From contig CALHAW010000025.1 in assembly GCA_937934135.1 (NCBI GenBank), forward strand, positions 1 to 64,000: a DNA stretch of 64,000 nt, given 5' to 3'. Of this stretch, positions 43,984 through 53,610 are shown piece by piece. Every line of letters starts with the position of its first letter. The first letter of the stretch is position 1. A program made the position numbers and the translations under genes. The notes under the pieces are model-generated. The model searched no databases, was not told the origin of the DNA, and saw only the letters and a program-made list of their open reading frames with translations. The DNA is from an uncultured Alphaproteobacteria bacterium. GTDB lineage: Bacteria; Pseudomonadota; Alphaproteobacteria; Micavibrionales; Micavibrionaceae.

Positions 43984-44853
43984 ATGATTGCAGATTTCAG
44001 CGACCGCGACGGATTAATATGGATAGATGGCAAAATCATCCCATGGCGCGATGCAAAAGTACATGTTCTCACCCACGGCCTCCATTACGCTAGCTCTGTT
44101 TTTGAAGGGGAACGCGCCTATAACGGTAAAATCTTTTTGATGCGTGAACATTCACAGCGCCTAACACGCTCTTGCAACCTCATTGACATGGAAATGCCCT
44201 ACAGCCTTGAAGAACTCGACACCGCCAAAATGGAAATCCTAAAGGCCAACAATCTCACTGATGCCTATATCCGTCCTTTTGCATGGCGCGGCAGTGAACA
44301 AATGGCAATTTCTGCCCAAAACACAAAAACACATGTCGCCATCGCTTGTTGGGAATGGCCCAGCTACTTCGGGGCAGAAACGCGCGAAAAAGGAATCTCC
44401 CTCCAAACCGCCAAATGGCGCGCCCCCATGCCAGACACAGCAACAACCCAAAGCAAGGCCGCTGGCCTGTACGCCACCCACACCATGTCCAAACACGCCG
44501 CCGAAGCCAATGGATATACGGATGCGCTTATGCTTGATTATCGTGGTCTCGTCGCCGAAGCCACAGGCGCCAATATTTTCGTGATTAAAGACGGTAAAAT
44601 CAAAACCCCTGACCCTGATTGCTTCTTAGACGGGTTAACACGCCAAACCGTGATCAAACTCGCCAAAGAAAACAACATCCCCCTCGAAGTTTGCCAAATC
44701 AAACCAGAAGAACTGCTGGAAGCTGATGAAATCTTCCTCACCGGCACGGCCGCCGAAGTCACCGCTGTTGGTAAAATTGATGACACTACATACACCGTAG
44801 GCCCCATCACCCGCACCTTACGTGATGCGTATGAATCTCTCGTTCGGGCTTAA
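43984..44853 (+). CDS. ilvE: Branched-chain amino acid aminotransferase
   Basis: PLP enzyme that forms valine, leucine and isoleucine from their keto acids. 289 residues, fold type IV. HGLHYASSVFEGERAY and NLTDAYIRPFAWRG are typical; the PLP lysine is probably K158 in TTQSKAAGLYATH. FLDGLTRQTVIKLAKENNIPLE and TGTAAEVTAVGKID complete the core. AAGGAAC precedes the ATG. The TAATG overlap with the symporter gene indicates coupling. Confidence 0.94.
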   Translation: MIADFSDRDGLIWIDGKIIPWRDAKVHVLTHGLHYASSVFEGERAYNGKIFLMREHSQRLTRSCNLIDMEMPYSLEELDTAKMEILKANNLTDAYIRPFAWRGSEQMAISAQNTKTHVAIACWEWPSYFGAETREKGISLQTAKWRAPMPDTATTQSKAAGLYATHTMSKHAAEANGYTDALMLDYRGLVAEATGANIFVIKDGKIKTPDPDCFLDGLTRQTVIKLAKENNIPLEVCQIKPEELLEADEIFLTGTAAEVTAVGKIDDTTYTVGPITRTLRDAYESLVRA

Positions 44854-46307
44854 TGCTAAACTTCACCATCATACTTGGCCTGACGGCCTGTTACTTTGCC
44901 GTTATATTAGGCTTTGTTCTTTATGCGCGGTTTAAATCAACCAACCGTCTTCTTCCAGGCCTTAATGAATTTTTTCTGGCGGGGAAAAACCTGTCCCCCC
45001 TCGTCCTAACCTTCACCTATATCGGCAGTTTATTTAGCACCTTTACCGTACTTGGTATGCCGGGGCTGGCCTATACGCATGGGTTAGGCGCAATTATTTT
45101 TTACATGCTACTTCATTCTTTCGGAATTATTTTATTCTTAATGATTGCGAAGAAAATGCGCGCCTATGCGCAGGAAAAACGTATTTTCTCCCCCCTTGAA
45201 ATTATCAGTGACCATTATCAATCGCGTAAGCTCGGCCTGTTTATCGCTGTTATTTTTACGTTATTTTTAATGCCTTATATTGCCCTACAACTGGTGGGGA
45301 TTGGCGTATTTATCCATTCCTTCACGGATGGCGCGGTTACTTATGTATCGGGCGTTGGTTCCATGTTGATGATTATCTTTATCTATCTTTTCTTGGGCGG
45401 TATGCGCGCCGTGGCCTATACGGATTTTATCCAAATCGCCGCTTCTCTTTTGGGATTGATCGCAGGGCTATGGATGCTTTTCACTCATTTTGACCTCTCT
45501 TTCCTCTCCGTGATAGATCGTATGAATGCCGTCTCGTCCGAACATCTTACCATTGCAGGGGCAAAAGGAACTTATGCATGGCCGTTCCTGCTCACTGTTT
45601 CTCTCGTGACCGCCAGCATCTATTTACAACCTCATATTTTAACCCGCGCCATGATGGCCAAAAGCGATCATCACATTAATTTTATGGTCTGCGGCATTAT
45701 TATTGGTTTTCTTTTGACGGCAACCTTGGCGCTTTATTATGCTTTCACGCTCTATCTGGCGTACGGCACAGACCTTGAGCCCAATTTTGTGATGGGGCAT
45801 GTCTTTAAAGAAATCGGAACATGGGGAACGCTTGGTCTTGTTATCTCTGCATTAATGTTGATGGGTGCATTGGGCGCGGCAATGTCAACAGCAGACTCTC
45901 TGCTTATTTCAATCGGCCAAATCACCACACGTGATATGGTGCGTCCCTTCTTTCAAATGACACCAGAACGCCAAGTCATCCTCTCCAAAGCCGTGATGAT
46001 CAGTGTACTTATCGCCGCCTTCATCACGGGATTAAAACCACCTCAATTCATGACCGACCTTGCCGTTTATTCCGCCGCAGGAGGCGCACTGATGGTGCCA
46101 ACAATTTTAAGCTTTGCTTGGAAATACCGCTCAACCATGGCCGCGTATCTATCCATATCGCTTGGGCTGGTCGCGCTTTTTACCGCCGCACTTTATAAAA
46201 TAAAAACAGGCAACAATATCGCAGGATTACACATCGCAACCCTACCCGTACTCATTTCTTTCATGATTTATTATGGCGTTTGTTTAGCGAATAAAACTAA
46301 ACATTAA
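44853..46307 (+). CDS. Sodium:solute symporter family protein
   Basis: 484 residues with about thirteen hydrophobic segments, SSS family (LeuT-like fold). The N-terminal region has ILGFVLYARFKSTNRLLPGLNEFFLAGKNLSPLVLTFTYIGSLFSTFTVLG and the middle ALMLMGALGAAMSTADSLL, a family motif. The substrate cannot be told; related members take up sugars, proline, pantothenate or acetate. The start overlaps the ilvE stop by one base (TAATG). Its tail overlaps ychF by 11 bases. Confidence 0.9.
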   Translation: MLNFTIILGLTACYFAVILGFVLYARFKSTNRLLPGLNEFFLAGKNLSPLVLTFTYIGSLFSTFTVLGMPGLAYTHGLGAIIFYMLLHSFGIILFLMIAKKMRAYAQEKRIFSPLEIISDHYQSRKLGLFIAVIFTLFLMPYIALQLVGIGVFIHSFTDGAVTYVSGVGSMLMIIFIYLFLGGMRAVAYTDFIQIAASLLGLIAGLWMLFTHFDLSFLSVIDRMNAVSSEHLTIAGAKGTYAWPFLLTVSLVTASIYLQPHILTRAMMAKSDHHINFMVCGIIIGFLLTATLALYYAFTLYLAYGTDLEPNFVMGHVFKEIGTWGTLGLVISALMLMGALGAAMSTADSLLISIGQITTRDMVRPFFQMTPERQVILSKAVMISVLIAAFITGLKPPQFMTDLAVYSAAGGALMVPTILSFAWKYRSTMAAYLSISLGLVALFTAALYKIKTGNNIAGLHIATLPVLISFMIYYGVCLANKTKH

Positions 46308-47400
46308 ATCTAAACAAGATCACGTCGCCGTCTTTGACGTCGTAATCTTTACCTTCTTGGCGCATTTTCCCTTGGTCTTTACAGGCTTGCTCACCGCCTA
46401 AACCAACAAAATCGTCAAAAGCAATCACTTCGGCCTTAATGAAGCCTTTTTCAAAATCTGTATGAATGGCGCCCGCCGCTTCGGGCGCTTTGGCTTCTTT
46501 ACGCACGGTCCATGCACGCGCTTCTTTCGGACCCGCAGTGAAATATGTTTGTAGACCCAGCAAGTCATACCCCGCCTTAATAATACGGTCCAACCCTGCT
46601 TCTTCCAAACCAATCGCCTCTAAAAACTCGGTCTTTTCTTCGGCGCTTTCCAGTTGCGCAATTTCGGATTCAATCGATGCGCAAATTACAACGCTCGTTG
46701 CTCCTTGCGCGGCGGCCATATCGGCAACTTTTTTTGTTTGGTCATTACCATTTGCGGCGTCATCTTCGCTGACGTTACACACATACAGAATTGGTTTTGC
46801 GGTAAGCATCCCTAATTGCTGACTCCAACGCATTTCATCGGAATTATCTGGCGTAATAGCGCGGGCAGGTTTGCCGTCATCCAATGCCGCTTTCACACGC
46901 ACCATAAATTCATGCTGATCTTTAAATTCTTTATCGCCACCTTTGGCCTTACGTTCAATATTGATGATTTGTTTTTCAAGACTTTCCATGTCGGAAATAA
47001 GAAGCTCTGTTTCAATCGTTTCTGCGTCACGGATCGGGTCAACATTGCCATCCACATGGGTGATATCATCATCTTCAAAACATCGAAGCACATGGATAAT
47101 GGCATCAGTCTGGCGAATATTTCCAAGGAATTGATTGCCCAACCCCTCGCCCTGACTCGCGCCTTTTACAAGGCCGGCAATATCAACAAATTCTAGTTGT
47201 GTTGGTACAATCTTGGCAGATCCCGCAATGCTGGCAATTTTATCTAGCCGCGCATCGGGTACGCCCACCTTGCCCACATTGGGTTCAATCGTGCAAAACG
47301 GAAAGTTTGCCGCCTGCGCCGCCGCCGTTGCCGTCAACGCGTTAAATAAGGTCGATTTACCAACATTCGGCAAGCCCACAATCCCACAATTAAAACCCAT
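46297..47400 (-). CDS. ychF: Ribosome-binding ATPase YchF
   Basis: OBG-family P-loop protein that prefers ATP. 367 residues. G1 [18 protein letters not shown], switch and G3 [22 protein letters not shown], coiled coil about 130-160, then the TGS-like C-terminus [45 protein letters not shown] and DVILFRFNV. The NxxE-type specificity motif (VCNVSE) fits YchF rather than GTP-binding Obg. Alphaproteobacteria often have rplY-pth-ychF together; here an orphan gene interrupts between pth and ychF. Confidence 0.96.
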   Translation of the reverse strand: MGFNCGIVGLPNVGKSTLFNALTATAAAQAANFPFCTIEPNVGKVGVPDARLDKIASIAGSAKIVPTQLEFVDIAGLVKGASQGEGLGNQFLGNIRQTDAIIHVLRCFEDDDITHVDGNVDPIRDAETIETELLISDMESLEKQIINIERKAKGGDKEFKDQHEFMVRVKAALDDGKPARAITPDNSDEMRWSQQLGMLTAKPILYVCNVSEDDAANGNDQTKKVADMAAAQGATSVVICASIESEIAQLESAEEKTEFLEAIGLEEAGLDRIIKAGYDLLGLQTYFTAGPKEARAWTVRKEAKAPEAAGAIHTDFEKGFIKAEVIAFDDFVGLGGEQACKDQGKMRQEGKDYDVKDGDVILFRFNV

Positions 47401-47465
47401 GATGTTTTCCTTTTATATCAGCCCGTTTTCTACCATATACGGCGCAGAACACCATATTAATTTAA

Positions 47466-47494
47466 TTGACATAATGGTTAAAATTACTTAAAAC
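47466..47494 (+). promoter_or_regulatory. TTGACATAAT promoter before a small orphan gene
   Basis: TTGACA (47466-47471), 17-base spacer, TAAAAC (47489-47494); another -10-like TATAAT is at 47497-47502. It is one of the six TTGACATAA sites. Confidence 0.45.
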
Positions 47495-47538
47495 TCTATA
47501 ATATTTTTTTACCACAAAGATAAAGCAGGAAACGCACA

Positions 47539-47805
47539 ATGTCTAAAAAACAACATATAGGGGCAGGAGAAGTTTTCTTAGCCGTTGGAATTGTCGCCAT
47601 TGCGGTCATTGCTGGCGTAACCATGAATACTTCTTCAGAATTAACAGAACAAGAAAAGCGTGACCGTAAAGATATATGTACTGCCGTTAATACATTAAAG
47701 AGCAAATTCAAAGACAGCACTAAAATTAAAATTAAAATTGAAATCGTAGATAGCAAAGATCAAAACATTAACTGCGCCGCGTACCTACAAAAGCCCAGCC
47801 CATAG
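47539..47805 (+). CDS. Small hypothetical single-helix membrane protein (orphan)
   Basis: 88 residues. N-terminal hydrophobic helix about 8-29 (GAGEVFLAVGIVAIAVIAGVTM) with a short charged N-end, then a polar Lys-rich tail: EQEKRDRKDICTAVNTLKSKFKDSTKIKIKIEIV. It contains C47 and C79. No family recognised. It has AGGAA before the ATG and a TTGACATAAT promoter. It converges on pth, 1 base away. Confidence 0.65.
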   Translation: MSKKQHIGAGEVFLAVGIVAIAVIAGVTMNTSSELTEQEKRDRKDICTAVNTLKSKFKDSTKIKIKIEIVDSKDQNINCAAYLQKPSP

Positions 47806-47806
47806 C

Positions 47807-48406
47807 TTATTTCAAATACTCACTCACCCGCGTCGTGAAATCATCTTTATTGCCCTCAATCAATAAATCACAATATTTGACCACGGCATAAATATAATCA
47901 TCCAGCTCCGCTTGCTCGGCCTTGCTAAAATCACTCAACACATACCCACTGACACGGTTTTTATCACCGGGATGATCAATGCCCATCCGCACCCGCCAAT
48001 AATCCTTATTGCCCAAATGGGCATCAATCGATTTAATGCCGTTATGTCCGCCAGAACCGCCGCCCTGTTTGATTTTCACACGCTTAAACGGAATATCCAG
48101 CTCATCATACATCACAATAATGTTGCTCGGCGGTATCTTATAAAATTTTGCCACCTTCCCCACACTCTGCCCACTTTCATTCATATAGGTTTGTGGCTTA
48201 AGCAGCATGACTTTTTGATTCGCAATGCGCCCTTCAGAATACGCCCCCTGAAACTTTGATTTAAATGCAGGGAAATGATTATCCCGCGCAATCTCATCCA
48301 CCGTCATAAATCCAATGTTATGACGATTTTTACTATATTCTTTGCCTGGATTGCCCAGCCCGACGATTAAATACATATCAGATTTCTTTTTTAAAAAATT
48401 AAACAT
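47807..48406 (-). CDS. pth: Peptidyl-tRNA hydrolase
   Basis: Releases peptides from prematurely dropped peptidyl-tRNA. 199 residues as listed; family starts usually match MYLIVGLGNPG, so the true start may be 48376 (10 residues shorter). Motifs VGLGNPGKEYSKNRHNIGF (with the catalytic His after RHN), MLLKPQTYMNESGQSVG, IIVMYDELDIPFKRVKIKQGGGSGGHNGIKSI. A strong terminator stands between it and rplY, so it is probably not co-transcribed with rplY. It is downstream of rplY on the same strand. Confidence 0.96.
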   Translation of the reverse strand: MFNFLKKKSDMYLIVGLGNPGKEYSKNRHNIGFMTVDEIARDNHFPAFKSKFQGAYSEGRIANQKVMLLKPQTYMNESGQSVGKVAKFYKIPPSNIIVMYDELDIPFKRVKIKQGGGSGGHNGIKSIDAHLGNKDYWRVRMGIDHPGDKNRVSGYVLSDFSKAEQAELDDYIYAVVKYCDLLIEGNKDDFTTRVSEYLK

Positions 48407-48430
48407 CCATAAGATTTATAAAACAGAAAC

Positions 48431-48463
48431 AAAAAAGGGCACAGGATTAAATCCGCGCCCTTT
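48431..48463 (-). terminator. Rho-independent terminator of rplY
   Basis: On the minus strand AAAGGGCGCGG, loop, CCTGTGCCCTTT, then TTTTTT: about 11 bp stem with two G-T wobbles. It begins about 50 bases after the rplY stop. Confidence 0.85.
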
Positions 48464-48515
48464 ATAATTATTATGAAGCCATAGCGCGCCTGCGCGCCTG
48501 AGGCATCTAAAAATC

Positions 48516-49202
48516 TTACTCAGATTTGGCTTCTTCGCCGCCTTCTGCTTTTGCTTCACCTTCTTCGCCTTCGGCTGCTTGCTCGCCCTCTTCGCCTTCG
48601 GCACCTTCGGCTGGTTCATCTTCGATGATTGCTTTTGGTGCGGCGATAGCGGCCAATGTAAAGTCACGATCAGAAATCGCAGGCTTCGCCCCTTCTGGCA
48701 TATCTGCATCAGAAATTTTGATTGAATCACCAATAGCAAATTTACCGGCCATATCAACCGTGATTTCATCCGGAATAGAACGGGCCTTACAGATAATATC
48801 AACGTCATAACGAATGATGTTCAAAACACCTTTCTCTTTCACGCCGATTGATTCTTCTTGATTAATGAAGTTCACAGAAACGGCAACCGTAATGGTTGTC
48901 TTGTCATTCACACGTAAGAAATCAACATGCATCACGTTGTCCGTGACAGGGTGTAATTGGATATCCCGCGCAAGCAGCATGTGCTTTTCGCCTTCAACAT
49001 CCATGTCACACAATGTTGTGAACATTTGTCCGCGATTATATTCTCTATTCGCTTCCTTGGTCTGAATTGAAATTGTTACAGGGTCTTTATTATCACCGTA
49101 TATAACGGCGGGTGTCTGTTTATCTCGACGAAGTGCTCGTGCGACCCCCTTACCGGCGCGCTCACGTTTCGTCGCAGACAATGGGTAATGTTTTGTAGCC
49201 AT
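48516..49202 (-). CDS. rplY: 50S ribosomal protein L25 (general stress/CTC type)
   Basis: Binds 5S rRNA. 228 residues; the N-terminal L25 domain (residues 1-95: KRERAGKGVARALRRDKQTPAVIYGDNKDPVTI) and the C-terminal CTC-type beta domain (DVDIICKARSIPDEITVDMAGKFAIGDSIKISDADMPEGAKPAI) are seen. A long acidic tail (GEEGEQAAEGEEGEAKAEGGEE) from about 195 is common in alphaproteobacteria. Between prs and pth as in related genomes. Confidence 0.95.
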   Translation of the reverse strand: MATKHYPLSATKRERAGKGVARALRRDKQTPAVIYGDNKDPVTISIQTKEANREYNRGQMFTTLCDMDVEGEKHMLLARDIQLHPVTDNVMHVDFLRVNDKTTITVAVSVNFINQEESIGVKEKGVLNIIRYDVDIICKARSIPDEITVDMAGKFAIGDSIKISDADMPEGAKPAISDRDFTLAAIAAPKAIIEDEPAEGAEGEEGEQAAEGEEGEAKAEGGEEAKSE

Positions 49203-49554
49203 AGCTGCATTCCTTTATAATTCGTCATAAACCCGTAAACGGGCAGGACATTGGTTTAAGTTAAGGCGGCCTCCAGGGGTGTTCCACCTCATAATAATAC
49301 CCCCGCGCATAAACACGAAGACTGGCAGTGTATAACAGGCTTTACAGACAGATTTCAAGGGAATAATATTGTTGACATAACATTTAAGCGTTTCTATAAT
49401 CCTGTCATAATTAGTTTTATAAAATCAACGACTTAGAATGATAAATCACACCTCACCCTCTTAAGAACGACTTGAAAGTACTTAAAAACAGAAATAAACA
49501 AAAGAGTGTCTGTTTGTATTCCAAATATAGCAGTCTTTAAAAACCCAAAACCCT
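49203..49554. other. Gene-free region between rplY and prs
   Basis: 352 bases without a supported ORF. On the minus strand CCCGTTTACGGG is a short hairpin in the rplY leader. On the plus strand there is a perfect consensus promoter (49372-49400, separate entry). The remaining ~150 bases up to prs are A/T-rich, contain no ORF longer than about 8 codons after the promoter, and match no tRNA fold that I can see. Confidence 0.7.
49372..49400 (+). promoter_or_regulatory. Perfect sigma-70 promoter with no ORF downstream
   Basis: TTGACA (49372-49377), 17-base spacer, TATAAT (49395-49400), all consensus. It points toward the prs 3' end. A transcript would begin near 49407 and be a small RNA or antisense RNA to prs. 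The element is preceded by the TTGACATAA block shared with five other sites. Confidence 0.75.
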
Positions 49555-50487
49555 TTACTTAAACAACGCCGAGATTGAGCGTTCTTCATAGATCCGCTTA
49601 ATCGCTTCACCAATAAGCGGCGCAACGCTTAATTGTTCAATATTATGGGACACACGTACCGCTTCGGTTGCCGCGATTGAATCTGTAATCACCAGGCTCT
49701 CCATCGGGCTTTCCGCCACACGCGCCACCGCGCCGCCAGATAAAACCCCATGCACTACATAAGCATGAACGGCCTTTGCCCCTTTTTCCTTAAGCGCGAC
49801 AGCTGCATTACAAAGCGTTCCAGCTGAATCCACAATATCATCAACCATGATACAGGTTTTACCTTCAACCTCTCCAATAATATTCATAACCTCAGACACG
49901 CCTGCCCGTTCACGGCGTTTATCAATAATCGCCAAATCCGCATGAACACGCTTGGCTAATTGACGCGCACGGACAACGCCGCCCACATCGGGAGAAACCA
50001 TGACAAGCTCTTGCCCTTTAAATTTTGCTTCCATATCGGGCGTCATTGTCGGTGATGCAATTAGGTTATCTGTTGGAATATCAAAGAAGCCCTGAATTTG
50101 CCCCGCATGTAGATCAAGAGTCAAAACCCGATCCGCCCCCGCAGAAGTAATTAAGTTCGCCACTAATTTCGCAGTAATAGGCGTTCTTCCGCCTGTTTTT
50201 CGGTCTTGGCGCGCATAACCATAATATGGCAGCACCGCCGTGATCCGCTTCGCAGATCCCCGCTTTAACGCATCAATCGTGATCAACAGCTCCATTAAAT
50301 TATCATTAACGGGGGACGAAGTGGACTGCACCACAAACACATCTTCCCCACGGACATTTTCCATGATTTCAACAAATACCTCCATATCCGAAAAACGGCG
50401 GATGCTTGCTTTTGTAAGGGGGACAGAGAGATAAGCCGAGATTGCTTCGGCCAATGGTCGGTTGGAATTACCGGCTATAATTTTCAT
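49555..50487 (-). CDS. prs: Ribose-phosphate pyrophosphokinase
   Basis: Makes PRPP from ribose 5-phosphate and ATP, needed for purine, pyrimidine, NAD and His synthesis. 310 residues. Motifs: [24 protein letters not shown] at the start, [48 protein letters not shown]-type [21 protein letters not shown] and the PRPP-binding [15 protein letters not shown]. Upstream of rplY on the same strand, separated by the 352-base gap. Confidence 0.97.
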   Translation of the reverse strand: MKIIAGNSNRPLAEAISAYLSVPLTKASIRRFSDMEVFVEIMENVRGEDVFVVQSTSSPVNDNLMELLITIDALKRGSAKRITAVLPYYGYARQDRKTGGRTPITAKLVANLITSAGADRVLTLDLHAGQIQGFFDIPTDNLIASPTMTPDMEAKFKGQELVMVSPDVGGVVRARQLAKRVHADLAIIDKRRERAGVSEVMNIIGEVEGKTCIMVDDIVDSAGTLCNAAVALKEKGAKAVHAYVVHGVLSGGAVARVAESPMESLVITDSIAATEAVRVSHNIEQLSVAPLIGEAIKRIYEERSISALFK

Positions 50488-50582
50488 GTGGCGCTTTCCG
50501 TAACGTCATAATAATTGGATTTAACTGACTGTAAAAAAAGCCCCCTCATAAATCAATGATATATTTGACCTTATAGGGAATT

Positions 50583-51374
50583 TTATCCCTGATTAATACA
50601 AATGGCTGAGATTTGCCGCCCATAATCTGGATCACCCCTATGGGTTTTGCGGCGATAGCTGAAAAATTCTGCCTCCATCGCGCAGGTATCCTCACCCGTG
50701 ATCGTTACTTGGCGCAATCCCGCTTGCGCCAAACGGTTGGCAAGGTATCCTTGAAGATCAAACATCAAATGCCCCTCCCTTTGCGCCGCGCGGAAGAAAT
50801 GCTCATCCGCTGGATCACGCGCCAAAAACGGTTCTTCAAACCCAACGGACACCTCATATGATTTCGGCCCAATGCACGGGCCAACCGCCGCACGGATCGT
50901 CTCTAACACGGCGCCATGCTCCACCATCATGGCAATCGTGCTATCGGTTATCCCTTTTAAGGCACCGCCCCACCCTGCATGCGCCGCCCCAATAACAGGC
51001 GCGCCATTTGGCTTCTCTCCTGCGAATAAAACAGGGCCACAATCTGCCGTTAAAATCCCCAACACCAGTCCCGCTTGATCTGTCACCATCGCATCGGCTT
51101 TTGGTTTTTCGCCGTTAAATTGATCTACAGCATTGATATATATGCATTTTTCACTATGAATCTGCCAAACAGAAATTAACTTTTCTGGCTCTTGACTAAA
51201 ATATGTTGCCACACGCACACGATTTTCTTGCACCGTTTGCGGGTCATCATCTGACCCACTTCCGCAATTCAAACTGGCATAAATTCCTTCGCTCACGCCC
51301 CCTTGCCGCCCAAAAAAGCCATGCTGAATTTTACCATCCTCACCATTCAATCTTTTATCCGCAACAATAATCAT
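50583..51374 (-). CDS. pgeF: Peptidoglycan editing factor / polyphenol oxidase family protein
   Basis: 263 residues, YfiH family (purine nucleosidase and multicopper-like fold; reported to prevent Ser incorporation in peptidoglycan precursors). Motifs: HGFFGRQGGVSEGIYASLNCG, ADAMVTDQAGLVLGILTADCGPVLF, IGAAHAGWGGALKGI and RAAVGPCIGPKSYEV. The Cys-His zinc ligands are in TADCGPV, AAHAGW and GPCIG. Four-base overlap with the midA gene shows co-transcription. Confidence 0.93.
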   Translation of the reverse strand: MIIVADKRLNGEDGKIQHGFFGRQGGVSEGIYASLNCGSGSDDDPQTVQENRVRVATYFSQEPEKLISVWQIHSEKCIYINAVDQFNGEKPKADAMVTDQAGLVLGILTADCGPVLFAGEKPNGAPVIGAAHAGWGGALKGITDSTIAMMVEHGAVLETIRAAVGPCIGPKSYEVSVGFEEPFLARDPADEHFFRAAQREGHLMFDLQGYLANRLAQAGLRQVTITGEDTCAMEAEFFSYRRKTHRGDPDYGRQISAICINQG

Positions 51375-52492
51375 ACAAACCCCTCTAACGTAATGGATGG
51401 ATCACTAGACAGCCCAATGACCTTAAACAGCACGCCCATCTCATTTTCTTTTATATTAACGCCGCTCAACCGTTGCACCGCACTTTGTATGTCTTGCGCC
51501 TGTTTTGGTGTCGCATGCGCCCTCAACATTTCCGCCCGCACATCAATCCCAAGCCGCTTCAAGAAGTCCGATTGTGACACAGGCCCATGAACCGTCACAT
51601 TATTTTCCATCGCAATGCGCGCTATTTCCGCAAATTGTATGTGCGACGTGATATCAACCTCTCCGGGGCGCTCTAACACATCAACTATTTTATGGGTTTT
51701 AACGGCCTGAATCGTATCAGAAGGGACAAGATAGGCAGAACCATAATCCAGGAATAATGCGCTACCTCCTTGTTTTAAAAGGATAGCAGAGGTATTTTTT
51801 ATAAACTCTTGTTGTTCAAGTGATACTTCAATTTGATCCCCTAACTGTGGTTCAATTAACAAGCGCGGGATTAAAGATAAAACCGCTTTATCGGCTCTTT
51901 TTTCATATAACCGAAGCGTATCGTTTATATTAATATCAATACAAATTTCGCGCCACTCCGTTCCGTTAAAATTCATTTGACGCACCGGTAATGCGTCAAG
52001 AAACTCGTTTCCAATGATAATAGTAGGATATTCAAACATATCCGGCTCAACCCCATCGCACCATGTTGGTGCATATTGACCCAATGCTTGTTTTTGCTTC
52101 TCCTTCAATACGGGACTACACTCCAACAGGCGCAACTGCATCGCATCATGAAAACCCGCTACGTGCTTCGTCGCCCGTAACGCGTCACACATCAACGTCC
52201 CGCGCCCTGGCCCACATTCCATCAAGATAAACGGATCAGGCTGCCCCAGCTTCATCCAGCAATCTGCCACCCACGCTCCTATTAACTCGCCAAAAATCTG
52301 CGATATCTCTGGCGCAGTGATGAAATCCCCCTCTGCCCCCAACGGATCGCGCGTCATGTAATATCCATGCGTTGGATGTGCCAAACACAACCCCATATAA
52401 GTCCCCATATCCATTGGCCCATCGGCCTTGATCCGTTCAACGATAATCTTTTCTAATGGGGTGGCTTTATGCGGGGTCATCGGCATGATCAT
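51371..52492 (-). CDS. MidA-family class I SAM-dependent methyltransferase
   Basis: 373 residues, homologous to NDUFAF7/MidA, the arginine methyltransferase involved in complex I assembly in mitochondria. Motifs: MGTYMGLCLAHPTHGYYMTRDPLGAEGDFITAPEISQIFGELIGAWVADCW, ILMECGPGRGTLMCDALR and IIGNEFLDALPVRQMNFNG. The start could be Met1 or Met3. Overlaps the upstream lgt stop area by position (5 bases apart) and pgeF by 4 bases. The cluster lgt-midA-pgeF is typical of alphaproteobacteria. Confidence 0.93.
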   Translation of the reverse strand: MIMPMTPHKATPLEKIIVERIKADGPMDMGTYMGLCLAHPTHGYYMTRDPLGAEGDFITAPEISQIFGELIGAWVADCWMKLGQPDPFILMECGPGRGTLMCDALRATKHVAGFHDAMQLRLLECSPVLKEKQKQALGQYAPTWCDGVEPDMFEYPTIIIGNEFLDALPVRQMNFNGTEWREICIDININDTLRLYEKRADKAVLSLIPRLLIEPQLGDQIEVSLEQQEFIKNTSAILLKQGGSALFLDYGSAYLVPSDTIQAVKTHKIVDVLERPGEVDITSHIQFAEIARIAMENNVTVHGPVSQSDFLKRLGIDVRAEMLRAHATPKQAQDIQSAVQRLSGVNIKENEMGVLFKVIGLSSDPSITLEGFV

Positions 52493-52497
52493 GCGCG

Positions 52498-53289
52498 CTA
52501 TTTCTGTAACGGCTTCATCAATGCATATCCTATCACACCCACACCAAGGGCGAACATCGGAATACTCAACAACTGCCCCATGGATGCTTGGCCGATAATA
52601 AAGCCCAAATGCGCATCGGGTTGCCTAAACTGTTCTACGAATAATCTAAACATGGCATAGCCCACCAAAAACGCGCCTGTGACAATTCCTGGCTCCAACT
52701 TTTTTCGGGCTAGAACATTGAGAATAAAGAATAAAATCGCCCCTTCTAATATCGCTTCGTATATTTGGCTGGGGTGACGGGGCAATAATCCACCCTGGGG
52801 AAACACAACACCCCATGGCTGTTCCGTTGTACGTCCAAATAATTCCCCATTAATAAAATTGGCAATACGGCCAAAGAACAAACCAATCGGCACCACCGCA
52901 CACACAATATCAGACAGGCGTAATAATGGTATCTTTCGCTTCCACGCATAGGCCAGCAACGCCACAATAACCCCCATTGCACCGCCATGAAACGCCATGC
53001 CGCCTTCCCAAACCTTCAATGCATCCAATGGGTTATCGGCATATAAGGCCGGTTGATAGAACAACACATACCCAATGCGCCCCCCTAAAATAACTCCCAA
53101 AATCGCCCAGGGCAGAAAATCATCAATATCGGTCTTATGAGGGCGCTTGCCTTCATGAAAACCACACAGATAAAGCGCATAACGCCAACCAAGCAAAAAA
53201 CCCGCTAAATAAGCGAGCGAATACCAACGGACGACCAACGGGCCAATTTCCAAAGCAATGGGGTCAATATCGGGGAATGGGAGGCTCAT
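52498..53289 (-). CDS. lgt: Prolipoprotein diacylglyceryl transferase
   Basis: Inner-membrane enzyme adding diacylglycerol to the lipobox cysteine of prolipoproteins, such as the several lipoproteins in this window. 263 residues, seven or more hydrophobic segments. The Lgt signature GRIANFINGELFGRTTEQPW is complete (R, N, E, G), and HPSQIYEAILEGAILF follows. The N-terminal motif PIALEIGPLVVRWYSLAYLAGFLLGW is family-typical. First of the lgt-midA-pgeF operon; divergent from ubiK. Confidence 0.96.
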   Translation of the reverse strand: MSLPFPDIDPIALEIGPLVVRWYSLAYLAGFLLGWRYALYLCGFHEGKRPHKTDIDDFLPWAILGVILGGRIGYVLFYQPALYADNPLDALKVWEGGMAFHGGAMGVIVALLAYAWKRKIPLLRLSDIVCAVVPIGLFFGRIANFINGELFGRTTEQPWGVVFPQGGLLPRHPSQIYEAILEGAILFFILNVLARKKLEPGIVTGAFLVGYAMFRLFVEQFRQPDAHLGFIIGQASMGQLLSIPMFALGVGVIGYALMKPLQK

Positions 53290-53388
53290 ATTATTTTTTC
53301 CTTATGTCCTGATTTATACGTGGATAGCTCGCCTACGACAACCGTTCCTTATTGTCTCTCCCCATGATTGTGGTAAAAACTTATCATC

Positions 53389-53610
53389 ATGAAAGACACT
53401 TCTCATATTATTGACGATCTTGCCAAACTTGCTGGCGGCGCCGCGGGTATCGCAGGCAGCCTTCAACAACAAATCCGCAGCGATATTAAAACCCGTATTG
53501 ACGACATGGCCAGCCAAATGGATCTTGTCCCGCGTGAGGATTTTGATAGATTAGAGGCACTTATCCAAACTCTCGAAAGCCGCATTGAAGAATTGGAAAA
53601 TAAAAAGTGA
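53389..53610 (+). CDS. ubiK: Ubiquinone biosynthesis accessory factor UbiK (BMFP)
   Basis: 73 residues. MKDTSHIIDDLAKLAGGAAGIAGSLQQQIRSDIKTRIDDMASQMDLVPREDFDRLEALIQTLESRIEELE: amphipathic N-terminal helix then a coiled coil, characteristic of the BMFP family (UbiK/YqiC), which helps the ubiquinone complex in proteobacteria. Its stop overlaps the next gene's GTG start (GTGA). It is divergent from lgt. Confidence 0.9.
   Translation: MKDTSHIIDDLAKLAGGAAGIAGSLQQQIRSDIKTRIDDMASQMDLVPREDFDRLEALIQTLESRIEELENKK

Noticed and set aside
47496-47756. 86-codon minus-strand ORF over the 47539 gene
   Set aside because: The plus-strand gene has a promoter, ribosome site and membrane-helix architecture; the minus ORF has none.
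49203-49554. tRNA or other stable RNA in the rplY-prs gap
   Set aside because: I could not find a cloverleaf or other recognisable fold; only the promoter and a short hairpin stand out.
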